A DNA stretch of 64,000 nt from Arthrobacter gallicola (GCF_014836775.1 NZ_JACSQD010000001.1:1-64000); one strand, 5' to 3'; shown: positions 36,703 through 49,100, numbered from the stretch's first letter. The notes: generated by a model not told the origin, from the sequence alone. Numbers and translations are program-made.

Positions 36703-36775
36703 CCGCCGCCCGCCGCACCAGGGCTCGGACACAGCCGTTCCGCCCATTGAAAGCAACCAGGAGAAGGATCACTGT

Positions 36776-39049
36776 ATGAGCACCTCAACATCCCCGGGCG
36801 TAGGTACCGGCATCGAGCTGGAGATCGGCGGAATGACCTGTGCCTCCTGCGCCATGCGGATCGAGAAAAAGCTCAACAAGCTCGACGGCGTCACGGCGAC
36901 TGTCAACTACGCCACCGAAAAAGCGAAAGTCACCGTTCCGGACGGCTATGACCCGGCGCAGCTGATTGCCGAGGTTGAAAAGACCGGGTACACCGCCGTC
37001 GTTCCGGCACCGAAGCGCGGCAAAGCGGACGGCGCTGCAGCCGACGCCGGGGCCGAAGACCCGGAGCTGGTCTCGGTCCGCCACCGGCTGATCGGGTCAG
37101 TGGTGCTCACCGTCCCGGTGATCGCCATGGCCATGATCCCGGCCCTGCAGTTCACCTACTGGCAGTGGGCGTCCCTGGCGCTCGCCTCCCCGGTGATCGT
37201 CTGGGGTGCCTGGCCCTTCCACAAGGCCGCCTGGGCCAACCTCAAGCAGGGCGCCGCGACCATGGACACGCTCATCTCGATGGGGACCTCCGCGGCGTTC
37301 CTGTGGTCGCTCTACGCGCTGTTCCTCGGGACCGCCGGCACTCCCGGGATGAAACATCCGTTCGAGTTTGCGCTGGCACCGTCCGACGGTGCGGCGAACA
37401 TCTACCTTGAGGTGGGCGCCGGGGTAACCATGTTCATCCTGGCTGGCCGCTACTTCGAAAAGCGGTCCAAGAAGCAGGCCGGCGCCGCCCTGCGCGCGCT
37501 CCTGGAACTCGGAGCCAAGGAAGTATCGCTGCTGCGCGGCGGGATCGAGACGAAGATCCCCGTGGAGGAGCTGCAGGTCGGCGACGAGTTCATTGTCCGG
37601 CCGGGAGAGAAAATCGCCACCGACGGCGTCGTGGTCTCCGGAACGTCCGCCGTGGACGCGTCCATGCTCACCGGTGAATCCGTCCCCGTCGAGGTGGCTG
37701 AGGGAGATGCCGTCACCGGAGCCACCACCAACGCCGGCGGACGGCTGGTGGTCCGCGCCACCCGGATCGGCGCCGATACCCAGCTGGCTCAGATGGCCCA
37801 GCTCGTTGAGGATGCCCAGACCGGCAAAGCCGAGGTGCAGCGCCTGGCCGACCGGATTTCCGGTGTTTTTGTACCGGTCGTCATTGCGATCGCCGTCATC
37901 GCCCTCGGCGGCTGGCTCGGTGCAGGCTTCCCGGTGTCCGCGGCCTTCACCGCAGCCGTTGCCGTCCTCGTTATTGCGTGCCCCTGCGCGCTGGGCCTGG
38001 CCACGCCCACAGCGCTGCTGGTGGGCACCGGCCGCGGCGCCCAAATGGGCGTGCTCATCAAGGGCCCTGAGGTGCTGGAATCCACCCGCCGGGTGGACAC
38101 CGTGGTGCTGGATAAGACCGGGACGGTCACCAGCGGCAAAATGACGCTGGTCGACGCCGTCACCGAGCCCGGCACCGGGCGCGCCGACCTGCTGCGGCTG
38201 GCCGGTGCCTTGGAAGACGCCTCAGAGCACCCGATCGCGCAGGCCATCGCCAAAGGCGCCACCGAGGAGACCGGTGCGCTGGCGGTTCCGGAAGACTTCG
38301 CCAACCTCGAGGGCAAGGGCGTCCAGGGTGTGGTGGACGGCCACGCCATTGTGGTCGGCCGCGAGTCGCTGCTCGCCGAATGGTCCATGACGCTCAGCCC
38401 CGGGACCGCCGCCGCCAAGGCAAAGGCAGAGGCAGAGGCAAAGGGCAAGACCGTCGTCGCCGTGGGCTGGGACGGGCAGGCCCGCGGCATCCTGATCGTG
38501 GCCGATACGGTAAAACCCACCAGTGCCGAAGCGGTCGCGCAGTTCAAGGCGATCGGTCTCACCCCCATCCTGCTCACCGGCGATAACGATGCCGTCGCCC
38601 GGCAAATCGCCGCCGAAGTGGGTATCGAGGAGGTTATTGCCGAGGTCCTCCCACAGGACAAGGTCGACGTCGTCCGCCGGCTCCAGGCCGAAGGCAAGGT
38701 CGTCGCAATGATTGGCGACGGCGTCAACGACGCACCAGCGCTCGCCCAGGCCGATCTGGGCCTGGCCATGGGCGCCGGCGCCGACGTCGCGATCGAAGCC
38801 TCCGATATCACCCTGGTGCGCGGCGACCTGCGCAGTGCAGTCGACGCCGTCCGGCTCTCCCGCAAAACCCTGGGCACCATCAAGACCAACCTGTTCTGGG
38901 CGTTTGCCTACAACGTCGCAGCGGTCCCGGTCGCCGCGCTTGGCATGCTTAACCCCATGCTCGCAGGCGCTGCCATGGCGCTGTCCAGCGTCTTTGTGGT
39001 CGGCAACAGCCTGCGGCTGCGCGGCTTCAAGAGCATCGCCAAGCCGTAG
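36776..39049 (+). CDS. copA: Cu(I)-exporting P1B-type ATPase CopA
   Basis: This 757-residue ATPase has one N-terminal metal-binding domain ([15 protein letters not shown], residues ~18-32), eight membrane segments, the transport-site [10 protein letters not shown] (~400), the phosphorylation motif DKTGTVT (~445), a nucleotide-binding SEHP and [10 protein letters not shown] (~650). CPC identifies Cu(I)/Ag(I) export. ATG 36776 follows GGAGAAGGA. It is the last gene of the copZ-linked operon; the 166 bases after it contain no clear terminator. Confidence 0.94.
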   Translation: MSTSTSPGVGTGIELEIGGMTCASCAMRIEKKLNKLDGVTATVNYATEKAKVTVPDGYDPAQLIAEVEKTGYTAVVPAPKRGKADGAAADAGAEDPELVSVRHRLIGSVVLTVPVIAMAMIPALQFTYWQWASLALASPVIVWGAWPFHKAAWANLKQGAATMDTLISMGTSAAFLWSLYALFLGTAGTPGMKHPFEFALAPSDGAANIYLEVGAGVTMFILAGRYFEKRSKKQAGAALRALLELGAKEVSLLRGGIETKIPVEELQVGDEFIVRPGEKIATDGVVVSGTSAVDASMLTGESVPVEVAEGDAVTGATTNAGGRLVVRATRIGADTQLAQMAQLVEDAQTGKAEVQRLADRISGVFVPVVIAIAVIALGGWLGAGFPVSAAFTAAVAVLVIACPCALGLATPTALLVGTGRGAQMGVLIKGPEVLESTRRVDTVVLDKTGTVTSGKMTLVDAVTEPGTGRADLLRLAGALEDASEHPIAQAIAKGATEETGALAVPEDFANLEGKGVQGVVDGHAIVVGRESLLAEWSMTLSPGTAAAKAKAEAEAKGKTVVAVGWDGQARGILIVADTVKPTSAEAVAQFKAIGLTPILLTGDNDAVARQIAAEVGIEEVIAEVLPQDKVDVVRRLQAEGKVVAMIGDGVNDAPALAQADLGLAMGAGADVAIEASDITLVRGDLRSAVDAVRLSRKTLGTIKTNLFWAFAYNVAAVPVAALGMLNPMLAGAAMALSSVFVVGNSLRLRGFKSIAKP

Positions 39050-39215
39050 CCGGAACCGACCGCCTTCCCGGACCCGGCAGCGCACCCGTTGAAAAGACGG
39101 CGCAGCGCGTGAGGAACGCAGCGGTGCGCGGGTGACTGCCGCCGTCCGCATTGCTAGTGTTCTCCCACCGAACCGGAGCAGATTCCCTGATCTGCCTCAG
39201 GACAGGAGCGGGTCC

Positions 39216-39989
39216 ATGGCAGCTGATGCATCCTCACTCAGGGTCATCATCCACGGCGCCGGCGGTGCGATTGGCGGGGCCGTGGCGGAGGAGTTCGCCC
39301 GCCACGGCGCGGAGTTGTTCCTGGCCGGACTGCACCGGAACTCCGTGAACGCAACGGCTGAGCGGATCCGGGCGGCCGGCGTGGAGCAGGTGCACGTCAG
39401 TGAAGTGGACGCCTACGATTCGCCGGCTGTGGACGCCCATGCCAACGCCGTCGTTGATGCGGCGGGCAGGATCGATGTGATGCTCAATGCCGTGTCCATT
39501 CCACTGGTCCAGGGGACCCCGCTGCTCGAGATGAGCGTGGAGGACGTCACCGCCCCGGCAGCGGCCTGGCTGCGGACCCAGTTCATCACGGCGAGGGCAG
39601 CAGCAGTTCACATGGTGCCACGGGGGAGCGGGACCATTCTGACGCTCTCTGCCTCTCCCGCACGGGTTGCAATTGCCGGGGTGGGCGGTTTCGCCGCGGC
39701 CTGCTCTGCCGTCGAGGCGCTAACCCGCACCATGGCCGCCGAGTTTGGTCCGGCGGGCGTGCGGGCGGTCTGTCTGCGCCCGCAGCGCATCCTTGAAACG
39801 ATTGGCAGCACGCCGGACCTGCCCATGCCCCTCACAGAGTTCACCCGCTTCCTCGAATCCCTCACCACCACCGGAAAGCTCCCCACGCTTGGCGAGGTGG
39901 CCAAAGCCGCCGTCTTCCTGGCCCAGGGCGGCGCGGACAGCCTGAACGGGTCCGTCCTCAATCTGACGGCCGGAATGAGCGCGGACTGA
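39216..39989 (+). CDS. SDR-family protein lacking the catalytic Tyr/Lys
   Basis: This 257-residue protein has the short-chain dehydrogenase fold: an NAD(P)-binding HGAGGAIGGAVAEEFARHG and ILTLSASPAR with the family Ser. At the active site the usual YxxxK is FAAAC (within GFAAACSAVEALTR), so both catalytic Tyr and Lys are lost. It may be a non-catalytic binding protein or use another mechanism. AGGAG lies before ATG 39216. Confidence 0.82.
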   Translation: MAADASSLRVIIHGAGGAIGGAVAEEFARHGAELFLAGLHRNSVNATAERIRAAGVEQVHVSEVDAYDSPAVDAHANAVVDAAGRIDVMLNAVSIPLVQGTPLLEMSVEDVTAPAAAWLRTQFITARAAAVHMVPRGSGTILTLSASPARVAIAGVGGFAAACSAVEALTRTMAAEFGPAGVRAVCLRPQRILETIGSTPDLPMPLTEFTRFLESLTTTGKLPTLGEVAKAAVFLAQGGADSLNGSVLNLTAGMSAD

Positions 39990-39999
39990 GGCGGCGGAA

Positions 40000-42448
<2,449 letters not shown>

Positions 42449-42562
42449 CCCGCCGGCGCACGGTGCGGGTAACGGAAGGTGCGGGTGACGGAAGCCGGTG
42501 TGCCCGGCAGGACCGTGCCGGCAGGCCTACCGAACGTCCCGGGTTCGTGTGATCGTTTGGGG

Positions 42563-42970
42563 ATGATATCCATCCAGCGCCTCCGCCCAGAGGGACTTGT
42601 TGTGAGCCCTGCCTTCAGCCACGTTGCCGTTGTCCCGCCCGGGGCAACCACCATTTACATTGGCGGCCAGAATGCCGTTGACTCCACCGGTTCACTGATC
42701 GGCGGCGGCGATACCGGCGCACAGTCGGCCCGGGCCCTGCAGAACGCCAAGACCGCGCTCGCAGCAGCCGGGGCCACCCTCGCCGACGTCGTGCAGTGGA
42801 CCGTCCTTTTCACCGAAGGCGCCGATCTGGCTGCCGGGTATGGAGCGGTCGCGCAGGAACTCGCCGCCGGCGAACCTGCCCTGGTGACGGCCGCCCGCGT
42901 TACTGAACTAGGTGTGCCGGGCGCGCTGGTGGAAATCAGCGCCATCGCTGCCGTACTCCCTCACGGTTAG
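42563..42970 (+). CDS. RidA/YjgF-family protein
   Basis: This 135-residue Rid-family protein has IYIGGQNAVDSTGSLIGGGD, the helix NAKTALAAAGATLADVVQWTV and the active-site Arg in ALVTAARVTELGVPGALVEISA, which is retained. Canonical RidA deaminates reactive enamine/imine intermediates; this copy belongs to a looser subgroup, so the substrate is open. ATG 42563 has GGGG close upstream; the next gene starts 9 bases after its stop. Confidence 0.83.
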   Translation: MISIQRLRPEGLVVSPAFSHVAVVPPGATTIYIGGQNAVDSTGSLIGGGDTGAQSARALQNAKTALAAAGATLADVVQWTVLFTEGADLAAGYGAVAQELAAGEPALVTAARVTELGVPGALVEISAIAAVLPHG

Positions 42971-42979
42971 GACCCGGTT

Positions 42980-43363
42980 ATGCCTCCCGGAATCTCGGCC
43001 TTTGCCATCTCCCTGAACGTCCCCGACCCGGAAGCCTCGGCGTCCTTCCTCATGGATAACTTCGGCTATGGCGTCGAGATGCAGGACGAGGGGTATGTGT
43101 CGCTCAAACATCCCGACGGCGGCTCAAACATCATCTTCCTTCGCACCGGACTGCCCACCTTCAAACCCGCTTCGATCGCGGGCAGCGCCGGTGAGGGCCT
43201 GCTGCTGGTCCTGGTGGTTGGGGACCTCGATGAGCGCCACGAGCAACTGTCCGCCCGGGGCGTCGACGTGGTCACGGCCCCGGAAACGGAACCATGGGGT
43301 GAACGGTTTTCCCAGTACCGCGACCCCAACGGACTCATAGTGCAGCTGGTTCAGTGGATGTAG
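42980..43363 (+). CDS. VOC/glyoxalase-fold protein
   Basis: This 127-residue vicinal oxygen chelate domain protein has an opening of FAISLNVPDPEASASFLMDN and a closing of PWGERFSQYRDPNGLIVQLVQW, the usual position of the last metal ligand. It is probably co-transcribed with the RidA-like gene. Substrate unknown. Confidence 0.82.
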   Translation: MPPGISAFAISLNVPDPEASASFLMDNFGYGVEMQDEGYVSLKHPDGGSNIIFLRTGLPTFKPASIAGSAGEGLLLVLVVGDLDERHEQLSARGVDVVTAPETEPWGERFSQYRDPNGLIVQLVQWM

Positions 43364-43406
43364 GAATGCCGCGGCAGTGCAGCGTCCACCGCGTTACAGG
43401 TGCGCA

Positions 43407-43796
43407 TCACTGCTGGGCCAGGACCTCCGCGTCGCGCGCGTCGTCGTAGCTGTCCCGTGCCTGCAGGATGGTGGGAACGTGGTTTTCGGCCCAGTTCCTT
43501 AGTTGAGCCAACGGCTCCAGCAGCGAACGGCCAGTGTCCGTGAGCTCGTAGTCGACCCGCGGGGGTACCTGGGGATGGACGGTCCGGGAGACCAGCCCAT
43601 CGCGCTCCAACGCCCGCAGCGTCTGGGTGAGTACCTTGGGCGTCACTGCGCGGACCCTGGAGCGCAGGTCGCTGAAGCGGACGGGCCCGTCGGCGAGAAC
43701 CTGAACAATGAGTCCAGTCCACTTGTCACCGATGCGCTGGAAAATCACCCGTGAAGGGCAATCCGGGTCAAAGATGTTCGGCTCATTAGTATCCAA
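43407..43796 (-). CDS. HxlR-family transcriptional regulator
   Basis: This 129-residue winged-helix regulator has the HxlR pattern CPSRVIFQRIGDKWTGLIV, RFSDLRSRVRAVTPKVLTQTL and LERDGLVSRTV. The most upstream in-frame start is TTG 43796, with no convincing ribosome site, so the true start is uncertain. It is divergent from the NmrA-like gene with a perfect palindrome between them; HxlR proteins often control a neighbouring reductase in response to aldehydes or redox stress. Confidence 0.85.
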   Translation of the reverse strand: MDTNEPNIFDPDCPSRVIFQRIGDKWTGLIVQVLADGPVRFSDLRSRVRAVTPKVLTQTLRALERDGLVSRTVHPQVPPRVDYELTDTGRSLLEPLAQLRNWAENHVPTILQARDSYDDARDAEVLAQQ

Positions 43797-43824
43797 GAGG
43801 TAACTCAGTTTCTTTGAGGCTATC

Positions 43825-43841
43825 AGTATCTAAAAGATACT
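43825..43841. promoter_or_regulatory. palindromic HxlR operator candidate
   Basis: AGTATCT-AAA-AGATACT is a perfect 17-base inverted repeat 52 bases before the NmrA-like ATG and 29 bases before the HxlR start. A related degenerate copy (AGTATCC-AAG-AGGTAACT, 43788-43805) overlaps the HxlR start codon. The pair fits auto-repression and control of the divergent gene. Confidence 0.68.
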
Positions 43842-43892
43842 CTCATGGTGTCAGAAGGACAGCAAAACGGATAGCAATCCAGAGGAGCACTA

Positions 43893-44498
43893 ATGAAAAT
43901 CGCCGTATATGGAGCCACGGGCATGGTTGGCAGTCAGATCGCCGCAGAGGCCCTGCGCCGCGGACATGACGTAACGGCTGTCTCCCGCCGGGTCTCGGAG
44001 GTTCCGGGAGCACTCAGCCGCCAGGCGGACCTCGCGGACGCTGAGACGTTCGCTGAGATTGCCGGTGCGCACGACGTCGTCGTCCTCGCCACAGGACCCA
44101 GCCGCACAGGCGGGGACCACAGCGAATGGCTGGAAGCAATGAAGCAGGCCTACGCCAGTGCCGGCAGCACGCGGCTGCTCGTCGTGGGCGGCGCCGGAGC
44201 CTTGGAAATCGACGGCAAGCGGCTTGTAGACACGGACGGATTCCCGGAGGAATACCGGGCTGAGGCTCTCACTCTGGCTGAGGCCTACGAAGCGATCCTG
44301 GCTGCGCCGGCAGAGCTGGACTGGACCATGCTCGCCGCTGCACCGGAGATTGCGCCGGGCGAACGAACGGGCGCCTACATCACTGCCAAGGACTCCCCGG
44401 CAGGCGGCCGTATTTCCACCCAGGACTACGCGGTGGCCATGCTCGACGAAATCGAACGTCCCGCGCACCGCAGGGAGCGCTTCACCTCCGCGAACTAA
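43893..44498 (+). CDS. NAD(P)H-binding (NmrA/YwnB-like) reductase
   Basis: This 201-residue atypical short-chain reductase has an N-terminal MKIAVYGATGMVGSQIAAEALRRGHDV Rossmann loop (GATGMVG), HDVVVLATGP and a C-terminal DYAVAMLDEIERPAH. Relatives bind NADPH and act on quinones, biliverdin-like substrates or serve as redox sensors. AGGAG lies before ATG 43893. Divergent from HxlR with a shared operator. Confidence 0.85.
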   Translation: MKIAVYGATGMVGSQIAAEALRRGHDVTAVSRRVSEVPGALSRQADLADAETFAEIAGAHDVVVLATGPSRTGGDHSEWLEAMKQAYASAGSTRLLVVGGAGALEIDGKRLVDTDGFPEEYRAEALTLAEAYEAILAAPAELDWTMLAAAPEIAPGERTGAYITAKDSPAGGRISTQDYAVAMLDEIERPAHRRERFTSAN

Positions 44499-44588
44499 CC
44501 GCAGGGTCGGCGGGGGTTCGGCGCGGGCGGCGCGGGTGGTGCGGGCGTGTGCGGGGTGGGCGGGCACGGTCATCAGTCCGGGGCGTCG

Positions 44589-46121
44589 TCAGTGCTGGTG
44601 GCCGCCGTCGTGCTCCTGCCTCCGCTGGTCAGGCTGCCCGGCCCCGCCGCTGCCGCCGGACTGCGTGACCACGAACTGGCCCATCAGTCCCTGGTCCTCG
44701 TGCAGCAGCAGATGGCAGTGGTACATGTACGGGCTGTCGGGATCGGCATAGTCCTCGAACCGCATGATCAGCCGGTACGTGTGTTCCGGTTCCAGATAGA
44801 TGGTGTCCTTGCGCCCCTGCAGCTCCGGCGGCGGCTCGGCGCCGTCGATATCCAGGACTTCGAACTGCACGTCGTGCACATGCCAGTTGTGCGGAACGCC
44901 GTGGGTGTTGGTGACCTCCCAAATTTCCGTGGCTCCCAGTGCCACCTCGGTGTCGATTCGGTCCATGTCCATACTGCGCCCATTGATCTGCCGGTCCTGC
45001 ACCTCGAAGGTGCGGGTGACGCCGGCCTCGGACTCCGGAATACCGAATTCAGCGAGCCGGGCCGGCAGGGGAGAGGAGGGCTGCAGCTGAGGTGCGGCCT
45101 GCAGCTTCAGGATGTCCAGGCGGTCAGCGGAACCGAAGGCGGACGGCGCCGCGACGCCGCCGAGGTCCGGTGGGTACGAGGTGAGCAAGGTGTCCTCCCC
45201 GGGTTCAAGCGCGACGACGATTTCCGCACGTTCACCGGGGGAGAGCCGGACCCGGGTGGTTTCGTGCGGCTCCCGCAGCAGGCCGCTGTCGCTCGCTATC
45301 TGGGCGAAGCCGCGGTTGTCATCGAACCCGAAGTCGTAGGTCCGGGCAGTGGAACCGTTGAGCAGCCGCAGCCGAACCAAGGTGGTTTCCACCTGCTGTA
45401 CCGCGCCGGCCACGCCGTTGGCCAGGATGGTGGTGCCCAGCATGCCGAGCTCATTGCCTTGGGAGTCAGTGATCAGGCTGCCGTCGCGGGCCAGGCGTTT
45501 GTCCTGGACAATCACGGGAATGTCATCGAGCCCGTAGTTCTGCGGGAGGCTCAGCGACTGGGACAGGGGGTCGTCCAGGATGAACATTCCTGCGAGTCCG
45601 CGGTAGACATGCTCCTCGGTGTTCCCATGCGGGTGGGGGTGGTACCAGAGCGTGGCGGCCGGCTGATCAATCTGCCAGCTCGGTTTCCAGGTGCTGTCCG
45701 GGGCCACCGGCTGGTGCGGGCCGCCATCCATCGCGGCTGGCAGGTGCATACCGTGCCAGTGGACCGTGGTCGGTTCCGGCAGGTTATTTGCCACGTCGAC
45801 GGCGACGCGCTCGCCGGCCTGTGCCCGCAGTGTCGGGCCCAGCATGGGACCGTTGAACCCCCAGGTGGGTGTCTGCAGGCCCGGCACGAGTTCACTGCTG
45901 CCTTCCTGGGCCTCCAAGGAAAAGGTCCTCGTACCATTCACCAACCGGGATTCCGCCAGCGGGGGGATGGGCAGCGGGCGGTCAAAGGCCGTGGTTGTCT
46001 GTTCCAGGGGCGGAGCGGCAGGAACACAGCCTGCGAGCACCCAGAGGGAAATGACAGCGCAGAGGAGCAGCCTGAGCGCTGGGGTGGCCGCCCGGAGAAG
46101 GGGAGCTGGTAGAGGCTGCAT
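44589..46121 (-). CDS. multicopper oxidase lipoprotein
   Basis: This ~510-residue three-domain multicopper oxidase has a lipoprotein signal ending VLAGC. All copper-ligand motifs are present: HWHGMHLP, WYHPHPHG, HNWHVHDVQ and the C-terminal HCHLLLHEDQGLM with type-1 ligands. A short His-rich tail (EHDGGHQH) ends the protein. The family (CueO/PcoA-like) oxidises Cu(I) to Cu(II) outside the membrane. ATG 46121 places the signal peptide correctly; ATG 46157 is the alternative. Its role probably complements the copper module at 35.4-39.0 kb. Confidence 0.9.
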   Translation of the reverse strand: MQPLPAPLLRAATPALRLLLCAVISLWVLAGCVPAAPPLEQTTTAFDRPLPIPPLAESRLVNGTRTFSLEAQEGSSELVPGLQTPTWGFNGPMLGPTLRAQAGERVAVDVANNLPEPTTVHWHGMHLPAAMDGGPHQPVAPDSTWKPSWQIDQPAATLWYHPHPHGNTEEHVYRGLAGMFILDDPLSQSLSLPQNYGLDDIPVIVQDKRLARDGSLITDSQGNELGMLGTTILANGVAGAVQQVETTLVRLRLLNGSTARTYDFGFDDNRGFAQIASDSGLLREPHETTRVRLSPGERAEIVVALEPGEDTLLTSYPPDLGGVAAPSAFGSADRLDILKLQAAPQLQPSSPLPARLAEFGIPESEAGVTRTFEVQDRQINGRSMDMDRIDTEVALGATEIWEVTNTHGVPHNWHVHDVQFEVLDIDGAEPPPELQGRKDTIYLEPEHTYRLIMRFEDYADPDSPYMYHCHLLLHEDQGLMGQFVVTQSGGSGGAGQPDQRRQEHDGGHQH

Positions 46122-46286
46122 ACCCACACGGTAGGTCTGGGCTGCCTCGGGGCTCATCCGTCTGCTGTCGACTTCCGGGTCGCCCGGGAGCGACCCGGAA
46201 CTGTCCCCGAAGTCTACAAAACCCCCGAAGCCCCGACGTCTGAAATCTCGATGACAGTCCGAACTGCCGACCAAAAAGTTGTCTCT

Positions 46287-46304
46287 GCCGACCATATGGT
46301 CGGC
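46287..46304. promoter_or_regulatory. TetR operator candidate
   Basis: GCCGACCAT-ATGGTCGGC is a perfect 18-base palindrome centred ~22 bases before the MFS start. A further half site GCCGACCA lies at 46266-46273. The second gene of this transcription unit is a TetR regulator, so auto-regulation of the pump operon is likely. Confidence 0.78.
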
Positions 46305-46316
46305 TAGACTGACGCC

Positions 46317-47957
46317 ATGCCCCACTCCGCTGCCCCACACCTCTCCGCCGGCCCGCGTGAATGGGCCTCCCTGGCCGTTCTCACGCTAGCTGTGATGCTC
46401 CTGGCCGTCGACGGGACCGTTCTGGCGCTGGCGGTGCCCTCACTGAGCGCTTCTCTATCGCCGACCTCCACCCAGCTGCTCTGGATCGGGGACATTTACT
46501 CCTTCGCGCTGGCCGGACTGCTGGTGACCATGGGCAACGTGGCCGACAGGATTGGCCGCAAACGGCTCCTGCTGATCGGCTCGGCTGGATTCGGCATAGC
46601 TTCGGCCCTGGCTGCGTTCGCCCCCACTCCGGAAGTCCTGATTGCAGCCCGGGCACTCCTGGGTATCAGCGGCGCAACGATCATGCCCTCGACCCTGTCG
46701 ATCATCCGGCACGTCTTCCCTGTGCCATCCGAACGTACCCGTGCAATCGCCATCTGGTCCGTCGGAGCCGGCGGCGGCGCAGCGCTGGGGCCGCTGGTCG
46801 GCGGCGTCCTGCTGGAGAACTACTGGTGGGGCTCCGTGTTCCTCATCAACATTCCCGTGATGCTCCTGCTGCTGGTCTCGGGCGCCATCCTGCTGCCCGA
46901 GTCCAGGAACCCCGCCCCGGGCAAACTGGATCTGCTCTCCGCAGTCCTTTCGATCGCGGCAATCGTGCCGATCGTCTACGCCGTTAAGCGGACGTTCGGG
47001 TACGGGATCGAACCGGTCGGCATCGCAGCACTGCTGGTTGGACTGCTGTCCGGGTGGGTTTTCCTCCGCCGGCAGCGCCGGGTTCCGGATCCCATGCTCG
47101 ATATCGAGTTGTTCAGCCTGCCGGCGTTCCGCGGCGCCGTGATCGCCAACGGCCTCTCGATTTTTGCGCTGAGCGGCCTGCTGTTCTTCTTTTCCCAATA
47201 CCTGCAGCTGGTACGCGGCTTCGGACCGCTTCAAGCAGGCCTTGCCGAGCTGCCGGTGACGCTGGCGATGATGGCCGTGGTGTTCGTGATCGGCACCCTT
47301 GTGTCCCGAACGGGAGTGGGTCCCGCCATTGGTGGCGGGCTGATGCTCGGAGGAGTGGGACTTGTGCTGCTCGCGGTGAGCGAGGGCTTCGAGGGTTACG
47401 TGGGCATTGCCGCCGCGCTGGTACTGACCGGACTGGGCATCGGTGTGGCAATGACGCTGTCCACTGATGCGGTGGTGGCCTCGGCTCCGCGGGAGCGCGC
47501 CGGTGCCGCCTCCTCCGTCTCGGAAACGGCCTACGAGCTGGGCGTTGCCCTGGGGATTGCCGTACTGGGATCTGTCCTGACCGCGCTCTACCGGACGGGC
47601 CTGCCGAATCTTTCAGCACTGCCGGAAGACACCCGTGCCGCCGTCACCGATTCCCTGGCCTCCGGGCTCCAGGCGCTGCAGGGCGGTCCGGCCGAAGCCG
47701 TCGCGGACGCCCGGCACGCCTTCACCGGCGCCATGCAGATCACGGCACTGGTGGCGGCCGGTATTCTGCTGCTGGCAGGTTTCATTGCCTGGCGGGTCAT
47801 CCCGCGGGTCCTGGAAACCAACGACGGCGGCGGGCCACCTCCTGGGCACCGTGCCGGAGCTCCGGCAGCCGCCACAGAACCGGAGCCCGCTGAACCGGAA
47901 ACGGCTGAAGTGAAGACCCCTGAACCGGAGACAGTGGAAGGCGGAGAGAAGCGGTGA
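46317..47957 (+). CDS. MFS drug exporter, 14-TM DHA2 type
   Basis: This 546-residue transporter is of the QacA/SmvA-like DHA2 group with 14 predicted membrane segments. Segment 1 carries MLLAVDGTVLALAVPSL with the conserved Asp; motif A reads GNVADRIGRKRLLLIG, and ALLGISGATIMPSTLSIIR precedes motif C. A charged ~60-residue C-terminal tail (Pro/Glu-rich) is cytoplasmic. Likely a proton-driven exporter of cationic biocides or drugs. Its stop overlaps the TetR start. Confidence 0.9.
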   Translation: MPHSAAPHLSAGPREWASLAVLTLAVMLLAVDGTVLALAVPSLSASLSPTSTQLLWIGDIYSFALAGLLVTMGNVADRIGRKRLLLIGSAGFGIASALAAFAPTPEVLIAARALLGISGATIMPSTLSIIRHVFPVPSERTRAIAIWSVGAGGGAALGPLVGGVLLENYWWGSVFLINIPVMLLLLVSGAILLPESRNPAPGKLDLLSAVLSIAAIVPIVYAVKRTFGYGIEPVGIAALLVGLLSGWVFLRRQRRVPDPMLDIELFSLPAFRGAVIANGLSIFALSGLLFFFSQYLQLVRGFGPLQAGLAELPVTLAMMAVVFVIGTLVSRTGVGPAIGGGLMLGGVGLVLLAVSEGFEGYVGIAAALVLTGLGIGVAMTLSTDAVVASAPRERAGAASSVSETAYELGVALGIAVLGSVLTALYRTGLPNLSALPEDTRAAVTDSLASGLQALQGGPAEAVADARHAFTGAMQITALVAAGILLLAGFIAWRVIPRVLETNDGGGPPPGHRAGAPAAATEPEPAEPETAEVKTPEPETVEGGEKR

Positions 47958-48523
47958 CGGAGCACGAGGGGACCCGAAACGCCGAGCGAACCCGGCGTGC
48001 CGTGCTCGACGCGGCGGTCGAAGTCCTGGCAGAGCGTGGGACTGCCGCAACCGTGCAGCACATTGCCACCGCTGCCGGGCTTTCCAAGGGCGGGCTGCTG
48101 CACCACTTCCCGGACCGGGATGCCCTTCTCTACGCCGTGGCAGAGGATCACCTCGAACGGTTCCGCCTGCGGGTGCTGAACCTCGTGGATCTGTCCGAGA
48201 ACCGGCCGGGCAAGGTGCTTCGCGCCTATGTCCGGGCGCTGTGCGGATCGGATAGCAGCCTGTTGGCAGAGTACGGGACCTTCAGCGGAATCTGGCCGGC
48301 ACTGGAAAAAGTCCCCGGCGTGCAGACGCTCAGCGACGAGGACAATGACAGCTGGTTCACACTCTTTGAACAGGACGGCCTGGATCCGGACCGGATTCTC
48401 GTGGTCCGGTACGCGGCTGAAGGTCTGGCCATCGCGCACTCCTATGACGCGAACGTCTCCACCCGTGTGCTGGAGCGGGCCCGTACTGTGCTGCTGGGCC
48501 TCATCGACAAACAGGCAGATTAG
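47954..48523 (+). CDS. TetR-family repressor of the MFS pump
   Basis: This 189-residue regulator has an N-terminal helix-turn-helix of TVQHIATAAGLSKGGLLHHFPDRDALL (residues ~33-60) and an all-helical ligand domain. GTG 47954 overlaps the pump stop (GTGA), so both proteins come from one message. The palindrome at 46287 is the probable operator; pump substrates are the probable inducers. Confidence 0.9.
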   Translation: MTEHEGTRNAERTRRAVLDAAVEVLAERGTAATVQHIATAAGLSKGGLLHHFPDRDALLYAVAEDHLERFRLRVLNLVDLSENRPGKVLRAYVRALCGSDSSLLAEYGTFSGIWPALEKVPGVQTLSDEDNDSWFTLFEQDGLDPDRILVVRYAAEGLAIAHSYDANVSTRVLERARTVLLGLIDKQAD

Positions 48524-48555
48524 CTCCCGCCGGAACCGGCAGTGAGCGTGAACCG

Positions 48556-49100
48556 TTAGCCCAGCTCCTCTGCCTGTCCGCCCGCCGCGGGTCGTGGGGT
48601 CCGCCTCGTGGCGGAGAGCCAGAGGGACGCCGTCAGGGCCGCGCCCCACACCAGGAACAACGGGTCCCAGAGGAACGCGTGTCCGATCATCGCCTCGACG
48701 TTGTACCCGCCGGCCGGGCGAAGGACTCCGGCCAGCACTGCACCGCTGATCAGGACGTTCGCCCCGCCGTAGGCCACCAGCAGAAGGCCGCCAACCCAGC
48801 TCAGGCACCGCCAGATCCGCGGCCACGGCAGCTTTCCGTAAAAGACAGCAACCGGCACGACGGCAGCCGCAGCCTTCAGCGCGGCGATCCCGCCCAGCAA
48901 GAGTCCGGCGCCGAGGGGGAGTTTGTCCTGGCCGTCACCGCCCATTCCCCGACCGTTGGCAGCAGCCAGACGCCCCCGAGCGCCCAATAGAGACTGAAAC
49001 CGGCATGGATCAGGCCCAGCACACAGGCAATCCAGATCAGTGCCCGCGCCGCTGCCAACCGTCGTCCGGCTGCAGCTCCGTCGAATCCGCCGTGTCCCAT
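48556..49100 (-). pseudogene. DUF3995 membrane protein, frameshifted
   Basis: Two frames together give one DUF3995-type protein of four membrane segments. Starting at ATG 49100 the N-terminal half reads ALIWIACVLGLIHAGF-YWALGGVWLLPTVGEWAVTA. Near 48940 the reading continues in another frame as QDKLPLGAGLLLGGIAALKA through to YGGANVLISGAVLAG and the stop at 48556. A single missing base (or two extra) in the GC-rich junction explains it. It could be a true mutation or a sequencing error. Confidence 0.72.
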
